Source of the DNA: Hyphomicrobiaceae bacterium
Lineage (GTDB): Bacteria > Pseudomonadota > Alphaproteobacteria > Rhizobiales > Hyphomicrobiaceae
Direction of reading: 5' to 3'
DNA: 64,000 nt
Assembly: GCA_016793635.1 (NCBI GenBank)
Contig: JAEUMD010000025.1
Span: 124,001 to 188,000 of the forward strand
Shown here piece by piece: positions 28,121 through 36,898 of the stretch. The number at the start of each line of letters is the position of its first letter. Within the stretch, counting starts at the first letter, position 1. The notes under the pieces are model-generated. The model ran no database searches. It was not told where the DNA came from and saw only the letters and a list, made by a program, of their open reading frames with translations. A program made the position numbers and the translations under genes.

Positions 28121-28870
28121 CTAACCGCCTATCCCCAGCCGGTGCATGATGGCTTTGAGCAGATCTTCCGAGCAGCCGAATTCGAAAGCCTTGCACGTCA
28201 CCTCGTGCGAGCCGCGGTAGATCATGTCGAGGGCGACCCAGAGGATGATGAGGAACCCGATCCAGGCGATCCACGGATAGCGGACGAGCAGGCGGGCGAT
28301 GAAGTGTGAGGCCACCGCCATCAGGATGATCGACAGTGCGAGGCCGAGAACAAGCACCAACTCGCTTTCGCCCGCGGCACCGGCAACGGCGAGCACGTTG
28401 TCGAGAGACATCGAAACGTCGGCGATGATGATCTGCGTGACCGCGCCCCAGAACGAGAGGTTGTTGTTTCCGCCATTTGCCGCCGCCTGGACCGTATCGA
28501 GATCGTGCTCCTCCGGGCCGGTGATTTGCCGGTACATCTTCCAGCAGACGTAAAGCAGCAGGATGCCGCCAGCGAGCGTCAGACCGACGATAAGCAGCAG
28601 CTTCTGTGTCACCGCCGCGAACAGAATGCGCAGGATGACGGCGGCCGAGATACCCCAGAAGATGACCTTGCCGCGCTGCGCTTTCGGAACTTGCGCAGCA
28701 GCCATACCGACGACGATGGCGTTATCGCCGGCAAGCGTGATGTCGATGATGAAGACCTTGATCAGTCCGTCGATATTTGCCTGCCACCACGCGGGCGAGA
28801 CGATGTGATCCAATTCGATCAGCAGCGCCTGCCAGAGGCTGGTGGGATCCGCAGCTAGGAAGTCGAGCAT
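28121..28870 (-). CDS. TerC family integral membrane protein
   Basis: A 249-residue membrane protein of the TerC/YjbE/Alx family with about seven helices. The diagnostic acidic motifs are present: IDITLAGDNAIVVGMAAAQV and, in the second half, VSMSLDNVLAVAGAAG. These are thought to form a cation site. Family members have roles in metal (manganese) efflux during protein metalation or tellurite resistance; which applies here is unknown. The leader was checked for a yybP-ykoY manganese riboswitch and no convincing match was found. Confidence 0.87.
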   Translation of the reverse strand: MLDFLAADPTSLWQALLIELDHIVSPAWWQANIDGLIKVFIIDITLAGDNAIVVGMAAAQVPKAQRGKVIFWGISAAVILRILFAAVTQKLLLIVGLTLAGGILLLYVCWKMYRQITGPEEHDLDTVQAAANGGNNNLSFWGAVTQIIIADVSMSLDNVLAVAGAAGESELVLVLGLALSIILMAVASHFIARLLVRYPWIAWIGFLIILWVALDMIYRGSHEVTCKAFEFGCSEDLLKAIMHRLGIGG

Positions 28871-29085
28871 GTCAGCAGGTCCTGGTTGTGGTCAAACCTT
28901 TGGTAGCGCACTCTTCTAGTCCGGTGGGCGAACCGCCGGATGCAATATTTCGTCGGGGGTGATCGTCGCGGCGCAGGGGGCATGTCGAACGCACACCGTT
29001 TTCCCCTCGATGATCGCCATGGCTCGAGTGCGAACTCCGTGCGGTGGTGACCGAGCGGCGCGCGAGTTGTGCGCCAGGGCATGCC

Positions 29086-29601
29086 TCAGTAGCCGAGAAG
29101 CGCCTCGAGCGGGCCCTTGGGCAGGGGGACCAGGAACCACCGTTCGAACATGAAGAACAGCACCAGTGGCACGGCGGTGCCGACGAGCAGGGACTTCAGA
29201 ATGCCGTTATGGCCGAAAGCGATCATGAAGCCCGCGATGAAGATCGCCGATGCGACGTAGATGCCGATGAACTGCGTCGCGGCGATGTACGCGGCGAGCG
29301 GCAGCAACACGAACATGATGCGCGACAGACCGGTCAGGGTGACGAAGTCCTCCTGCGATTCCGCATCACGGTTTCGAACGGCGTTGATGAGATTGATCAG
29401 GCTGGCGCCGCCGAGCAGCACCGAGATGCCGAACGGGAAGAAGCCGGCCGCCGGACCGACGCCCTCCATCCAGCCATGGCCGAGACTTACGCTTTCCGTG
29501 CCGATGACGAGGGCGATGATGAGGAGGACCAGCGCGACGAAGATGTCGACGGCGCGGCGCGACACGAGCAGCGGAGCGTCGTCGGATGGGGACTCGTGCA
29601 T
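29086..29601 (-). CDS. tctB: Tripartite tricarboxylate transporter, small membrane subunit TctB
   Basis: 171 residues with four predicted helices, e.g. AVDIFVALVLLIIALVIGTE and ILLLF-like C-terminal hydrophobics (LLVGTAVPLVLFFMFERWF). The pattern AAGFFPFGISVLLGGASLIN is typical of TctB. It follows tctC and, unusually, is last in the gene order tctA-tctC-tctB. It forms the membrane complex with TctA and takes substrate from TctC. Confidence 0.85.
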   Translation of the reverse strand: MHESPSDDAPLLVSRRAVDIFVALVLLIIALVIGTESVSLGHGWMEGVGPAAGFFPFGISVLLGGASLINLINAVRNRDAESQEDFVTLTGLSRIMFVLLPLAAYIAATQFIGIYVASAIFIAGFMIAFGHNGILKSLLVGTAVPLVLFFMFERWFLVPLPKGPLEALLGY

Positions 29602-29684
29602 GGTGGGGCTCCGCGATTGGTGGGTTGCTTATTGTCGAGGGCTCTCGGGCCCCTTGGAACGTCTGGACGGGTGCCTTTGAGAGC

Positions 29685-29713
29685 GGCGGGCCGGAGCTTC
29701 GTTCCGGCCCGCC
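29685..29713 (-). other. Strong hairpin between tctC and tctB
   Basis: GGCGGGCCGGA (29685-29695) pairs with TCCGGCCCGCC (29703-29713), 11 bp perfect, no T-run on the minus strand. It lies directly after the tctC stop and probably stabilises the binding-protein message or reduces readthrough into tctB. Confidence 0.55.
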
Positions 29714-29723
29714 TTCATGCGTC

Positions 29724-30743
29724 TTATTTGCCCGGTGCGAGGAAGCCAGCTTCCTTCATCAGGTCGTAATGCAGCTTCTCGGCCTTATCGAGCCACGTCT
29801 TGAACTCGTCGCCAGAGATGCTCTTCTGGTTGAAGGCGCCCTTCTCCATGAACTCCTTCCAATCGGGGGTCTCGCGGACCTTCTTCAACAGGTCGACGTA
29901 GTAGGCCGTCTCCTCGGGCTTCACGCCCGGCGACATGAAGATACCGCGCAACATCTGGTACTCGACATCGACGCCCGCTTCCTTACAGGTTGGGATGTCG
30001 GACCAAGCCATGTCCGCCGTCACCTTCTCCTTATAGGTGCTGCGCTCGCCGTCGAAGATGCAGAGCGGACGCAGTGCGCCCGACTTCCAGTGCGAGACGG
30101 CCTCGATCGGGTTGTTGACGGTGGAGTTGATATGGCCACCGACGAGCTGCGTCGCAACCTCGCCACCGCCCTTGTAGGGGATGTAGGTGAACTTCTTCGG
30201 CGCGGTCACCCGCTCGAGCGCGGCGGTGATGATCTGGTCTTCCTGCTTGGAGCCCGTTCCGCCCATCTTCATCGTCTTGTCGTCGCCGGCCTTCACGGTA
30301 GCGATGTACTCGCCCGCGGTCTTTTCCTTCGCGGAGGAGTTGACCCACAGTACGAACTGGTCGAGCGCCATCATCGAGACCGGGGTCATTTCCTTCCAGT
30401 TGAAGGGGACGCCCGTCGCGAGCGGTGTGGTGAACAGGTTCGACAGCGTGATGATGATGGTGTGAGGGTCGCCGGCGTTCTTCTTGACCTCGAGGAAGCC
30501 CTCGGCGCCCGCGCCGCCGCCCTTGTTCAGCACGACGAGCGGCTGGCTCATGAGGTTGTGCTTGGCGATGACGCCCTGGATGAAGCGGGCCATCTGGTCG
30601 GCGCCGCCGCCGGTACCGGCTGGAATGATGAACGTTACGGGCTTGGTCGGCTCCCACGCCTGGGCCGTGCCCGGCGCAAGGAATGTGAAGGAGGCAATCG
30701 CAGCGCCAGCCAGCGCCGCGGTCGTCGAACGAAATGAACGCAT
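29724..30743 (-). CDS. tctC: Tripartite tricarboxylate transporter substrate-binding protein TctC
   Basis: 339-residue periplasmic receptor of the Bug/TctC family. The signal peptide (ALAGAAIASFTFLAPGTAQA) precedes WEPTKPVTFIIPAGTGGGAD, the start of the mature protein with the ligand-contacting Gly-rich loop. The second contact loop lies near VLNKGGGAGAEGF. The C-terminus KLHYDLMKEAGFLAPGK is regular. Substrate cannot be named; Bug proteins bind diverse carboxylates. It sits between tctA and tctB. Confidence 0.9.
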   Translation of the reverse strand: MRSFRSTTAALAGAAIASFTFLAPGTAQAWEPTKPVTFIIPAGTGGGADQMARFIQGVIAKHNLMSQPLVVLNKGGGAGAEGFLEVKKNAGDPHTIIITLSNLFTTPLATGVPFNWKEMTPVSMMALDQFVLWVNSSAKEKTAGEYIATVKAGDDKTMKMGGTGSKQEDQIITAALERVTAPKKFTYIPYKGGGEVATQLVGGHINSTVNNPIEAVSHWKSGALRPLCIFDGERSTYKEKVTADMAWSDIPTCKEAGVDVEYQMLRGIFMSPGVKPEETAYYVDLLKKVRETPDWKEFMEKGAFNQKSISGDEFKTWLDKAEKLHYDLMKEAGFLAPGK

Positions 30744-30888
30744 CGTGTTTCCTCTCCTTTTTCTCGGCTTGGCGGACCTTGCCGGTCTCTGATTATCTCG
30801 CTCTGCTGAGGCCGGCTCATGGCCGCCCCCTGCTCCTATCAGAAATCATCGCCCGTTGCGGACGCATAATGTGCGGGCCGCCGAAAAC

Positions 30889-32403
30889 TCAGCTTGCGCG
30901 CTCGGACGACGGAGTGCCGGCCAGCCGCTCCTTGAGCCAGCCGAACACCGGCCAGAACAGGAGCACGAGGCCGAGCATCATGATCGAACCGACCAGCCAG
31001 TTGGAGAAGAACACCCCGAGGCCGCCCTGGCTGCCGAGCAGTGCCTGGCGGAAACCTTCCTCCGCCTTGTCGCCGAGAACGATGGCCAGCACCAGCGGAG
31101 CGAGTGGGTAGTCGAGGCGGTTGAACAGGTAGCCGACGATGCCGAACACCAGCATCATCCACACGTCGAACATCGCGTTGTTCACCGTGTAGGCGCCGAT
31201 GGCGCAGACGACGAGAATGATCGGGGCGATGATCGAGAACGGCACGCGCAGGATGGCGGCGAACAGCGGCACGCAGGTCAGCACGATGATGAGGCCGACG
31301 ATGTTGCCGAGGTACATGGAGGCGATGAGGCCCCACACGAATTCCTTTTGCTCGACAAACAGCATAGGTCCCGGCTGTAGGCCCCAGATCATCAGGCCGC
31401 CGAGCAGCACTGCCGCGGTCGGCGAGCCGGGAATGCCGAGGGTGATCATCGGCAGCAGTGCCGAGGTGCCGGCGGCGTGAGCGGCGGTCTCGGGGGCGAC
31501 GACGCCCTCGATTTCACCCTTGCCGAAGTTGTCGCCGTTCCTGGAGAAGCGCTTGGCGAGGCCGTAACTCATGAACGAGGCAGGCGTCGCGCCGCCGGGT
31601 GTGATGCCCATCCAGCAGCCGACGAGGCAGCTCCGGACCGAAGTCATCCAGAGCTTCGCGAGCTTGCCCCAGGTGGTGAACACCGCGCCGAGACGGAGCT
31701 TGGCGTGCGCGCCTTGGAACTTGAGGCCATCCTCGATCGAGGAGAGAATCTCGCCGATGCCGAACAGGCCGATCACCGCGATGAGGAAGTCGAAGCCGTT
31801 CAGCAGCTCGGTGAAACCGAAGGTCAGGCGCAGCGTGCCGGTCATCTGGTCGAGGCCGATGGCGCCGAGGATGAAACCGAGCGACATCGAGGCGACCACC
31901 TTCATCGGTGAGCCGCGGCTCATACCGACAAAGCTCGCGAAGGTGAGGAAGAACACGGCGAAGAACTCGGCCGGCCCGAATTTCAGGGCGAACTTGGCGA
32001 CCAGCGGCGCCAGGAACGTGATCATGATGACGGCGACGAGGGCGCCGACGAAGGACGATGTGAACGCAGCCGTCAGGGCTTCATCGGCACGGCCCTGCCG
32101 CGCCATGGGGTGTCCGTCGAATGTTGTCGCGACCGACCAGGGCTCGCCTGGAATGTTGAATAGGATCGACGTGATTGCGCCGCCGAACAACGCACCCCAG
32201 TAGATGCACGAGAGCATGATGATCGCCGAGGTCGGCGGCATCGTAAAAGTGAGTGGCAGGAGAATAGCGACGCCGTTGGCTCCGCCGAGGCCGGGCAGCA
32301 CGCCGATGATCACGCCGAGAATGATGCCGGTGACCATCAACAGCAGGTTGAACGGCGTTGCCGCGACGGAAAACCCGTGCATCAGCGAGGCGATTTCTTC
32401 CAC
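30889..32403 (-). CDS. tctA: Tripartite tricarboxylate transporter, large membrane subunit TctA
   Basis: About 504 residues and roughly 12 helices. GTG at 32403 (VEEIASLMHGFSV) is chosen: AAGGGGG lies upstream and the length fits the family, while the frame above it (from 32595) is Arg-rich and atypical. TctA signature loops are clear: GVLPGLGGANGVAILLPLTF, WGALFGGAITSILFNIPGEP, GIGEILSSIEDG, and in the second half GCWMGITPGGATPASFMSYG and LITLGIPGSPTAAVLLGG-like sequence. It is first in the operon, downstream of a large palindrome. Confidence 0.92.
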   Translation of the reverse strand: MEEIASLMHGFSVAATPFNLLLMVTGIILGVIIGVLPGLGGANGVAILLPLTFTMPPTSAIIMLSCIYWGALFGGAITSILFNIPGEPWSVATTFDGHPMARQGRADEALTAAFTSSFVGALVAVIMITFLAPLVAKFALKFGPAEFFAVFFLTFASFVGMSRGSPMKVVASMSLGFILGAIGLDQMTGTLRLTFGFTELLNGFDFLIAVIGLFGIGEILSSIEDGLKFQGAHAKLRLGAVFTTWGKLAKLWMTSVRSCLVGCWMGITPGGATPASFMSYGLAKRFSRNGDNFGKGEIEGVVAPETAAHAAGTSALLPMITLGIPGSPTAAVLLGGLMIWGLQPGPMLFVEQKEFVWGLIASMYLGNIVGLIIVLTCVPLFAAILRVPFSIIAPIILVVCAIGAYTVNNAMFDVWMMLVFGIVGYLFNRLDYPLAPLVLAIVLGDKAEEGFRQALLGSQGGLGVFFSNWLVGSIMMLGLVLLFWPVFGWLKERLAGTPSSERAS

Positions 32404-33047
32404 GACGGATTTCCCCCTTGTCGGGCGCTTACGGACTTTGAGAGACCGGCGCCGCTCCTTGTTATGTCGCGCGAATTCTCTGGCATACCACGCAGGCGCG
32501 TCAAGGCCTGATACTAAGGTAGATATGAAATTTCGCGGCGCACAAAGCACTTCGCGGCGCAGCATAGCGCGTCGGTGTGACGTGATGAAGTGCAAAAAAG
32601 CTCGTGTATTCGATGGCGACGGCCATCGAATTACACAGGTGTTATTGCTCGAATTCAGTATTTCCTCGATGCTTGGAAGGCTCGGTGGTGTAGCTGCTCA
32701 CGCGTCGCTCCAGGGCGACAGCAGGAAAAGCTTCAACTCCGAGCGCCGAATTGGAGTGGCGGACTTCGATTTTCACGGATCCCGTGAGAATTCGCACCCG
32801 GCCCTACGGTGGAAAGCTTGCTTGCCGTGGCACGATCGTCCCGCCGCTGGAATACGGACGAGGCGAGGGACTGTTGCACCTCCGCCGATCGAGTTTTGCG
32901 CTATGTGCATTGCATCACGGGGACGTGCAAAGCCATGGCATCGCGTCCGCAGGTTGCGCCACGGCTTGTGCCCTCCCCCGGCGTCGTCCACTCTGCATAT
33001 GGTAGGAGCCGCTGCGACGCACGCGGACGAGGCGAGAAAGGCGGCGG
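32404..33047. other. Intergenic region tctA/cytochrome b gene
   Basis: About 640 bp of lower-GC DNA between divergent genes. Beyond the palindrome at 32604-32636 there is a direct repeat TTCGCGGCGCA near 32531-32560. No coding sequence is supported. Confidence 0.5.
32604..32636. promoter_or_regulatory. Large operator-like inverted repeat upstream of tctA
   Basis: ATTCGATGGC (32608-32617), spacer GACG, GCCATCGAAT (32622-32631): ten matched pairs. The outer GTGT/ACAC arms extend the symmetry with one unpaired T. Its position about 200 bp upstream of tctA suggests a dimeric regulator site. No regulator gene is adjacent. Confidence 0.5.
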
Positions 33048-33788
33048 ATGGTGATGCAACCTGGTGACCGCGTGGAACCCGCGGGTGAGCGGATATTGGC
33101 GTGGGACCTTCCTACCCGGCTGTTCCATTGGACGCTCGTGGCACTGATCGCGACAGCCTGGGCGAGCTTCGAATTCTCCGAGCGGATCGGTGACCCGGTT
33201 TTGAAGCTTCACCGCTGGAACGGGATCGCGATCCTTGTTCTGGTCGTCTGGCGCGTACTTTGGGGCGTCCTCGGTTCGCGCACGGCGCGCTTTTCGGAGT
33301 TCGTGCGAGGGCCGCGGTCGGCGTTTGGCTATCTCGCTGGGCTTTTTCGCGGAACGTCGCGGCGTTACCTCGGCCACAATCCGGCCGGCGCCTACATGGT
33401 GCTGGCTCTGCTCACGATCGTCGGCACCGAGGCATTGCTCGGCCTGTTTACGGTCGAGCACAACGACCTGACGGCGGGACCGCTCTACCGTCTGTTGGGC
33501 GAGGATACCGTCAAGCAGGTCTCTCGGGTCCATCGCATGATGTTCGACAAGGTGCTGCTGCCGTTCGTCGTCGTGCATATCGCAGTGAACATTCTCTATG
33601 GCGTGATCAAGCGCGATCCCCTCATCCCGGCAATGATAACCGGCCGCAAGCCGGCGGCGGACTACGCCGACGCCGTGCGGGCGGGAAGTGGAGGAGCGCA
33701 GTCGCTACTGCGCGCGGCAACTCTGCTCGCGGTCTCGGCGGCACTCGTACTCGGCACCATCAAGGGCCTCGGTGGCCGCCTGCCGTAG
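33048..33788 (+). CDS. Cytochrome b561-type membrane protein
   Basis: 246-residue di-haem membrane cytochrome (Ni/Fe-hydrogenase/cytochrome b family, PF01292) with four helices plus a C-terminal fifth. Candidate haem ligands are His in TRLFHWTLVA, LKLHRWNGIAI, VSRVHRMMF and VVVHIAVNILYG. It would carry electrons across the membrane, often with a small periplasmic c-type cytochrome, but none is adjacent. AAGG lies eight bases before ATG 33048. Oriented away from tctA and converging on the MobA-like gene. Confidence 0.88.
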   Translation: MVMQPGDRVEPAGERILAWDLPTRLFHWTLVALIATAWASFEFSERIGDPVLKLHRWNGIAILVLVVWRVLWGVLGSRTARFSEFVRGPRSAFGYLAGLFRGTSRRYLGHNPAGAYMVLALLTIVGTEALLGLFTVEHNDLTAGPLYRLLGEDTVKQVSRVHRMMFDKVLLPFVVVHIAVNILYGVIKRDPLIPAMITGRKPAADYADAVRAGSGGAQSLLRAATLLAVSAALVLGTIKGLGGRLP

Positions 33789-33820
33789 CTTGCTCCAAAT
33801 GACGGCCGCGCCGCTCCGCG

Positions 33821-34465
33821 TCAGCCGCCCGCGCCGCCGAGCCACTCTTTGATTCGCGCGAGGTCCTCCGGAGTATCGACGTCGTCCAGCATCACGGCGT
33901 CACGCGGCTCGATTGCAAGGCCGCGCGAACGGGACATGTGATTTTCGACGATGGCCTTGCCACCAGCGTCGCCTTCGAGCGCCGCGAGCAGAGAGAACAT
34001 ATCCCGCGGCCAGAGCACAGGTGGCCGTAGCTGTCCCTTGATCGTCGGGAAGACGATGCAGTTTCCTTCACGCGCAGAAAACTCCGCGATGAGCTTGCGG
34101 AAAAGGCCGGGGCTCAGCCCCGGCATGTCGCCGGGTACTACGAACGCACCCCTGCATGCGGCGGGAAGTGCACCGATGCCCGTCGCGATCGAACGCCCCT
34201 GGCCCGCGTCGGCTTCTACCGAAAGTGCGTGAACGACGCCGAATGCATCGAGCGCGGCGCGGCGGCCGAAGTCCGTCGGACGAGTGACGGCGACGACGGT
34301 GCCGACGATATCGCGAGGTATTGCGCGCGCGGTCCATGCGACAACAGGCAGGCCGTCGATTTCGGCCAGCATTTTATCGTTTCCGCCGAAGCGTCGCGAT
34401 CTGCCGGCCGCAAGCAATACAGCCGCGATTTCATTATTATCCCTGTTGCCCGTCGAGCCTGGCAT
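33821..34465 (-). CDS. MobA/MocA-like molybdenum cofactor nucleotidyltransferase
   Basis: 214 residues; NTP-transferase fold with LLAAGRSRRFGGNDKMLAEI (nucleotide loop) and FVVPGDMPGLSPG (metal Asp). It resembles MocA, which makes molybdopterin cytosine dinucleotide for xanthine dehydrogenase-type enzymes, more than MobA. ATG at 34465 shares one base with the xdhC-like stop (TGATG), so translation is coupled. XdhC and MocA act together in loading and sulfurating the cofactor in related bacteria. No molybdenum hydroxylase subunit gene is in the window. Confidence 0.87.
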   Translation of the reverse strand: MPGSTGNRDNNEIAAVLLAAGRSRRFGGNDKMLAEIDGLPVVAWTARAIPRDIVGTVVAVTRPTDFGRRAALDAFGVVHALSVEADAGQGRSIATGIGALPAACRGAFVVPGDMPGLSPGLFRKLIAEFSAREGNCIVFPTIKGQLRPPVLWPRDMFSLLAALEGDAGGKAIVENHMSRSRGLAIEPRDAVMLDDVDTPEDLARIKEWLGGAGG

Positions 34466-35496
34466 CACGCGCGCAATTTGTTGCGAAAGGCGGCGATGAT
34501 CTCGGCGAGTATCGAGGCGGCGATCTCTGCTGCGCCGTGCGCGCCGATGTCGAGTCCGATGGGTGCGCGAATGCGATCGATCGCGGCGGGTGTCACTCCG
34601 GATGCAGCAAGTCTCTCGCGGCGGCGCGCGTGATTGCGCTTCGAGCCGAGCGCGCCGACGTAGAAAACTCCGGCGGAAAGCGCGTGGCGCAATGCGGCGT
34701 CGTCGATGTCGGGATTGTGCGAGACTGCGACCAGCGCCGAGTACGGGTCGAGAGCGAGGGCCGGCAAGGCGTCGTCCGGCCATTGCGCGAGGATGCTGCT
34801 GCCGGCGAAGCGTTCTTGGCTGGCGTAAGCGGTGCGCGGATCGACGACGATGCAGTCGTATCCGACGAGGTCCAGCATGGTGACGAGGTGCTGCGCGATG
34901 TGCGTCGCGCCGACTACGACGATTCGCGGTGGCGGCGTCAAGAGATGCACGAATTCCTGGCCGCCGTCCTCGCGCTCGGCCAGCCGGCTTTCGCCCCGCG
35001 CTCGCGCGTAGGCGGCCCACGCTGGCAGGCCGTCACCCTCACGATAGAGGCGAATGTCGCCGGTCGCCGTGTCCGTGACGACAACGGAAGGCGCGCGACG
35101 CGCCTGAAGCCCGAGCAGCTCGTCGAGAAGCGGTATCCCCTGCTCTCGCGTCAGTCGCGCGATCAGAATAGTGATAGAGCCGCCGCAGGGCAGGCCGGAC
35201 TGCCACGCGGTTTCGTTGCTCACTCCGAAGTTGAGGAGCTGGGGCTGCCCTGTTGCGATGACGTCCAGCGCGGCGACGATGACGTCGTTCTCGACGCATC
35301 CGCCAGACACCGAACCTTGGAAGCGATCCTCGCCGGCAACGGCCATCTGCCCGCCGACCGGCACGGGCGATGATCCCCAAGTAGCTGCAACACTCGCGAT
35401 TGCCACGGCGTCGTGCTCGTCGAGCCAGCGCCGGGCGGCAACGAGCGCGTCGAGGTGGCTCGCGTCGCGCCCGTCGTTTCCATTGTACGCGCTCAT
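34465..35496 (-). CDS. XdhC/CoxI family maturation protein
   Basis: About 343 residues from ATG at 35496, with AGAGGGGA just upstream. The N-terminal XdhC_CoxI domain has VAATWGSSPVPVGGQMAV and GSVSGGCVENDVI with its conserved Cys; the middle has GLPCGGSITILI. The C-terminal Rossmann domain begins RIVVVGATHIAQHL and ends near GSKRNHARRRERL. XdhC binds molybdenum cofactor, supports its sulfuration and inserts it into xanthine dehydrogenase-type enzymes. First gene of a two-gene operon with the MobA-like transferase. Confidence 0.9.
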   Translation of the reverse strand: MSAYNGNDGRDASHLDALVAARRWLDEHDAVAIASVAATWGSSPVPVGGQMAVAGEDRFQGSVSGGCVENDVIVAALDVIATGQPQLLNFGVSNETAWQSGLPCGGSITILIARLTREQGIPLLDELLGLQARRAPSVVVTDTATGDIRLYREGDGLPAWAAYARARGESRLAEREDGGQEFVHLLTPPPRIVVVGATHIAQHLVTMLDLVGYDCIVVDPRTAYASQERFAGSSILAQWPDDALPALALDPYSALVAVSHNPDIDDAALRHALSAGVFYVGALGSKRNHARRRERLAASGVTPAAIDRIRAPIGLDIGAHGAAEIAASILAEIIAAFRNKLRA

Positions 35497-35633
35497 TGTC
35501 CCCTCTCGACAGCGGTCGACTCTGGCCTGCGCCCATGAGCTCCGCAAATTTCGGATCGTGTGCCGCCCGGAACAGCGAGTTATCCCGCCCAACCCTAGGT
35601 TTGAGGCATGAACTTCAAACTGGAGTTAGGGCG

Positions 35634-36497
35634 ATGTCCATGAAGACCGATACGACCTATCGCATCAAGGGTGGCCGCATTGGTGTACTCCTCATCCACG
35701 GTCTGTGCGGTACGCCGACCGAGATGCGGTTCGTGGCCCACGGCCTCGCCCGTGCCGGCTACACGGTGCACTGCCCGACCCTCGCCGGTCATGGCGGCAC
35801 CATGGACGACATCAAGGCGACCTCCTGGCAGGACTGGATGCAGTCGGCAGAGGCGGCCCTCGACGAGCTTCGCAAGGAGTGCGACGTGGTGATCTGCGGT
35901 GGTCTTTCGACTGGCGCGGTGCTGAGCCTGATGCTCGCAGCCGAGCACCCGGACAAGGTGCAGGGCACGGTTCTTATGGCTCCGACGCTCTGGCTCAACG
36001 GCTGGCTCATCCCGTGGTATGCGCGCCTGTTCCGCATCATCTCCAACAAGTGGCTGGCCAATTTCATCAGCTTTCCCGATCTCGAGCCGCACGGCATCAA
36101 GGACAACCGTATCCGCGAGTTCATCCGTAATGCGCTCTTCAGCGGAGACAGCTCCGTCGCCGGTCTGCCGGCGACGCCGGGTGGCGCGGTGCTCGAGCAT
36201 CGCCGTCTGGTCAACGCGCTGAAGCGCAAGCTCACCGGCATCGCCCAGCCGGCGCTGGTCATCCATCCCCGTGAGGACGACTACGCCGACCTGAAGAACG
36301 CCTGGTACCTGCAGCGCAAGCTGAAGGGCATGGTCGACATGGTGGTGCTGGACGACAGCTACCACATCGTCACGGTCGACCGGCAGCGCCACGTGGTGGT
36401 CGAGCGCACGCTCGGCTTCCTCAACCGCCTCGCCGAGCAGGTGAAGGCACCGGCTCGTCCGGCTGCTCCGGCGACGCTGCGTACCACCGCAGCTTGA
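35634..36497 (+). CDS. Alpha/beta-fold hydrolase (carboxylesterase-like)
   Basis: 287 residues, cytoplasmic. The catalytic triad is readable: Ser92 in CGGLSTGAV (nucleophile elbow), Asp215 or Asp216 in HPREDDYADL, His244 in DDSYHIVTVD. Oxyanion loop LLIHGLCGTPTEM. It resembles the Est30/monoacylglycerol-lipase-like carboxylesterases, which have a similar lid region (here LWLNGWLIPWYARLFRI). The C-terminal 20 residues are Ala/Pro-rich. GGAG lies eight bases before ATG 35634. Followed by a clear intrinsic terminator, so probably monocistronic. Substrate unknown. Confidence 0.85.
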   Translation: MSMKTDTTYRIKGGRIGVLLIHGLCGTPTEMRFVAHGLARAGYTVHCPTLAGHGGTMDDIKATSWQDWMQSAEAALDELRKECDVVICGGLSTGAVLSLMLAAEHPDKVQGTVLMAPTLWLNGWLIPWYARLFRIISNKWLANFISFPDLEPHGIKDNRIREFIRNALFSGDSSVAGLPATPGGAVLEHRRLVNALKRKLTGIAQPALVIHPREDDYADLKNAWYLQRKLKGMVDMVVLDDSYHIVTVDRQRHVVVERTLGFLNRLAEQVKAPARPAAPATLRTTAA

Positions 36498-36898
36498 GGT
36501 CACGACTGGACGAATTGATGTCCGTCTAACATGTTGAACAGGAAGGATTTCTATCCGGTTGTTTGTTCCGCCAGCGAGACGGGTACCAGGCAGGTGCCCT
36601 GCCGGCAACGACCCCGAGAAACGAGGAGCCCCGGTCCGCAGTCGAGCGACCGGGGCTTTTTCCTGCGTCTGGGAGGGACAGGCTCTGAACCGGTCATGGC
36701 CCCGTGACATGCCGGGCAAGCCTCACCTGCAAGCTCCCTTTCGGCGGCTTCCCGAAGGCGCGACCGTGAAAAAGATAGTCATGTTCCAGCAGGAACAGCG
36801 CCCTTCAGACGATCCCGGCATGATGACCTCAAGCTGAAGACGGCAGAGCCGCCGAAGCACAGCATCACCGGCCTGAGCGCCCGACCTGGAGAACGGAC
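36498..36898. other. Intergenic region after the hydrolase gene
   Basis: About 400 bp. It contains the terminator at 36627-36661 and the promoter region of the secreted protein gene. An open frame here has atypical composition and is not taken as a gene. Confidence 0.5.
36627..36661 (+). terminator. Rho-independent terminator of the hydrolase gene
   Basis: AGCCCCGGTC (36627-36636) pairs with GACCGGGGCT (36648-36657); an uninterrupted T-run (36657-36661) follows. Confidence 0.85.

Noticed and set aside
28871-29085. Possible yybP-ykoY riboswitch or a 34-residue leader peptide upstream of terC
   Set aside because: The conserved riboswitch blocks were not found, and the small frame lacks a ribosome site and recognisable features.
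36559-36837. 92-codon frame before the secreted-protein gene
   Set aside because: It spans a clear intrinsic terminator and has no homology-like features.
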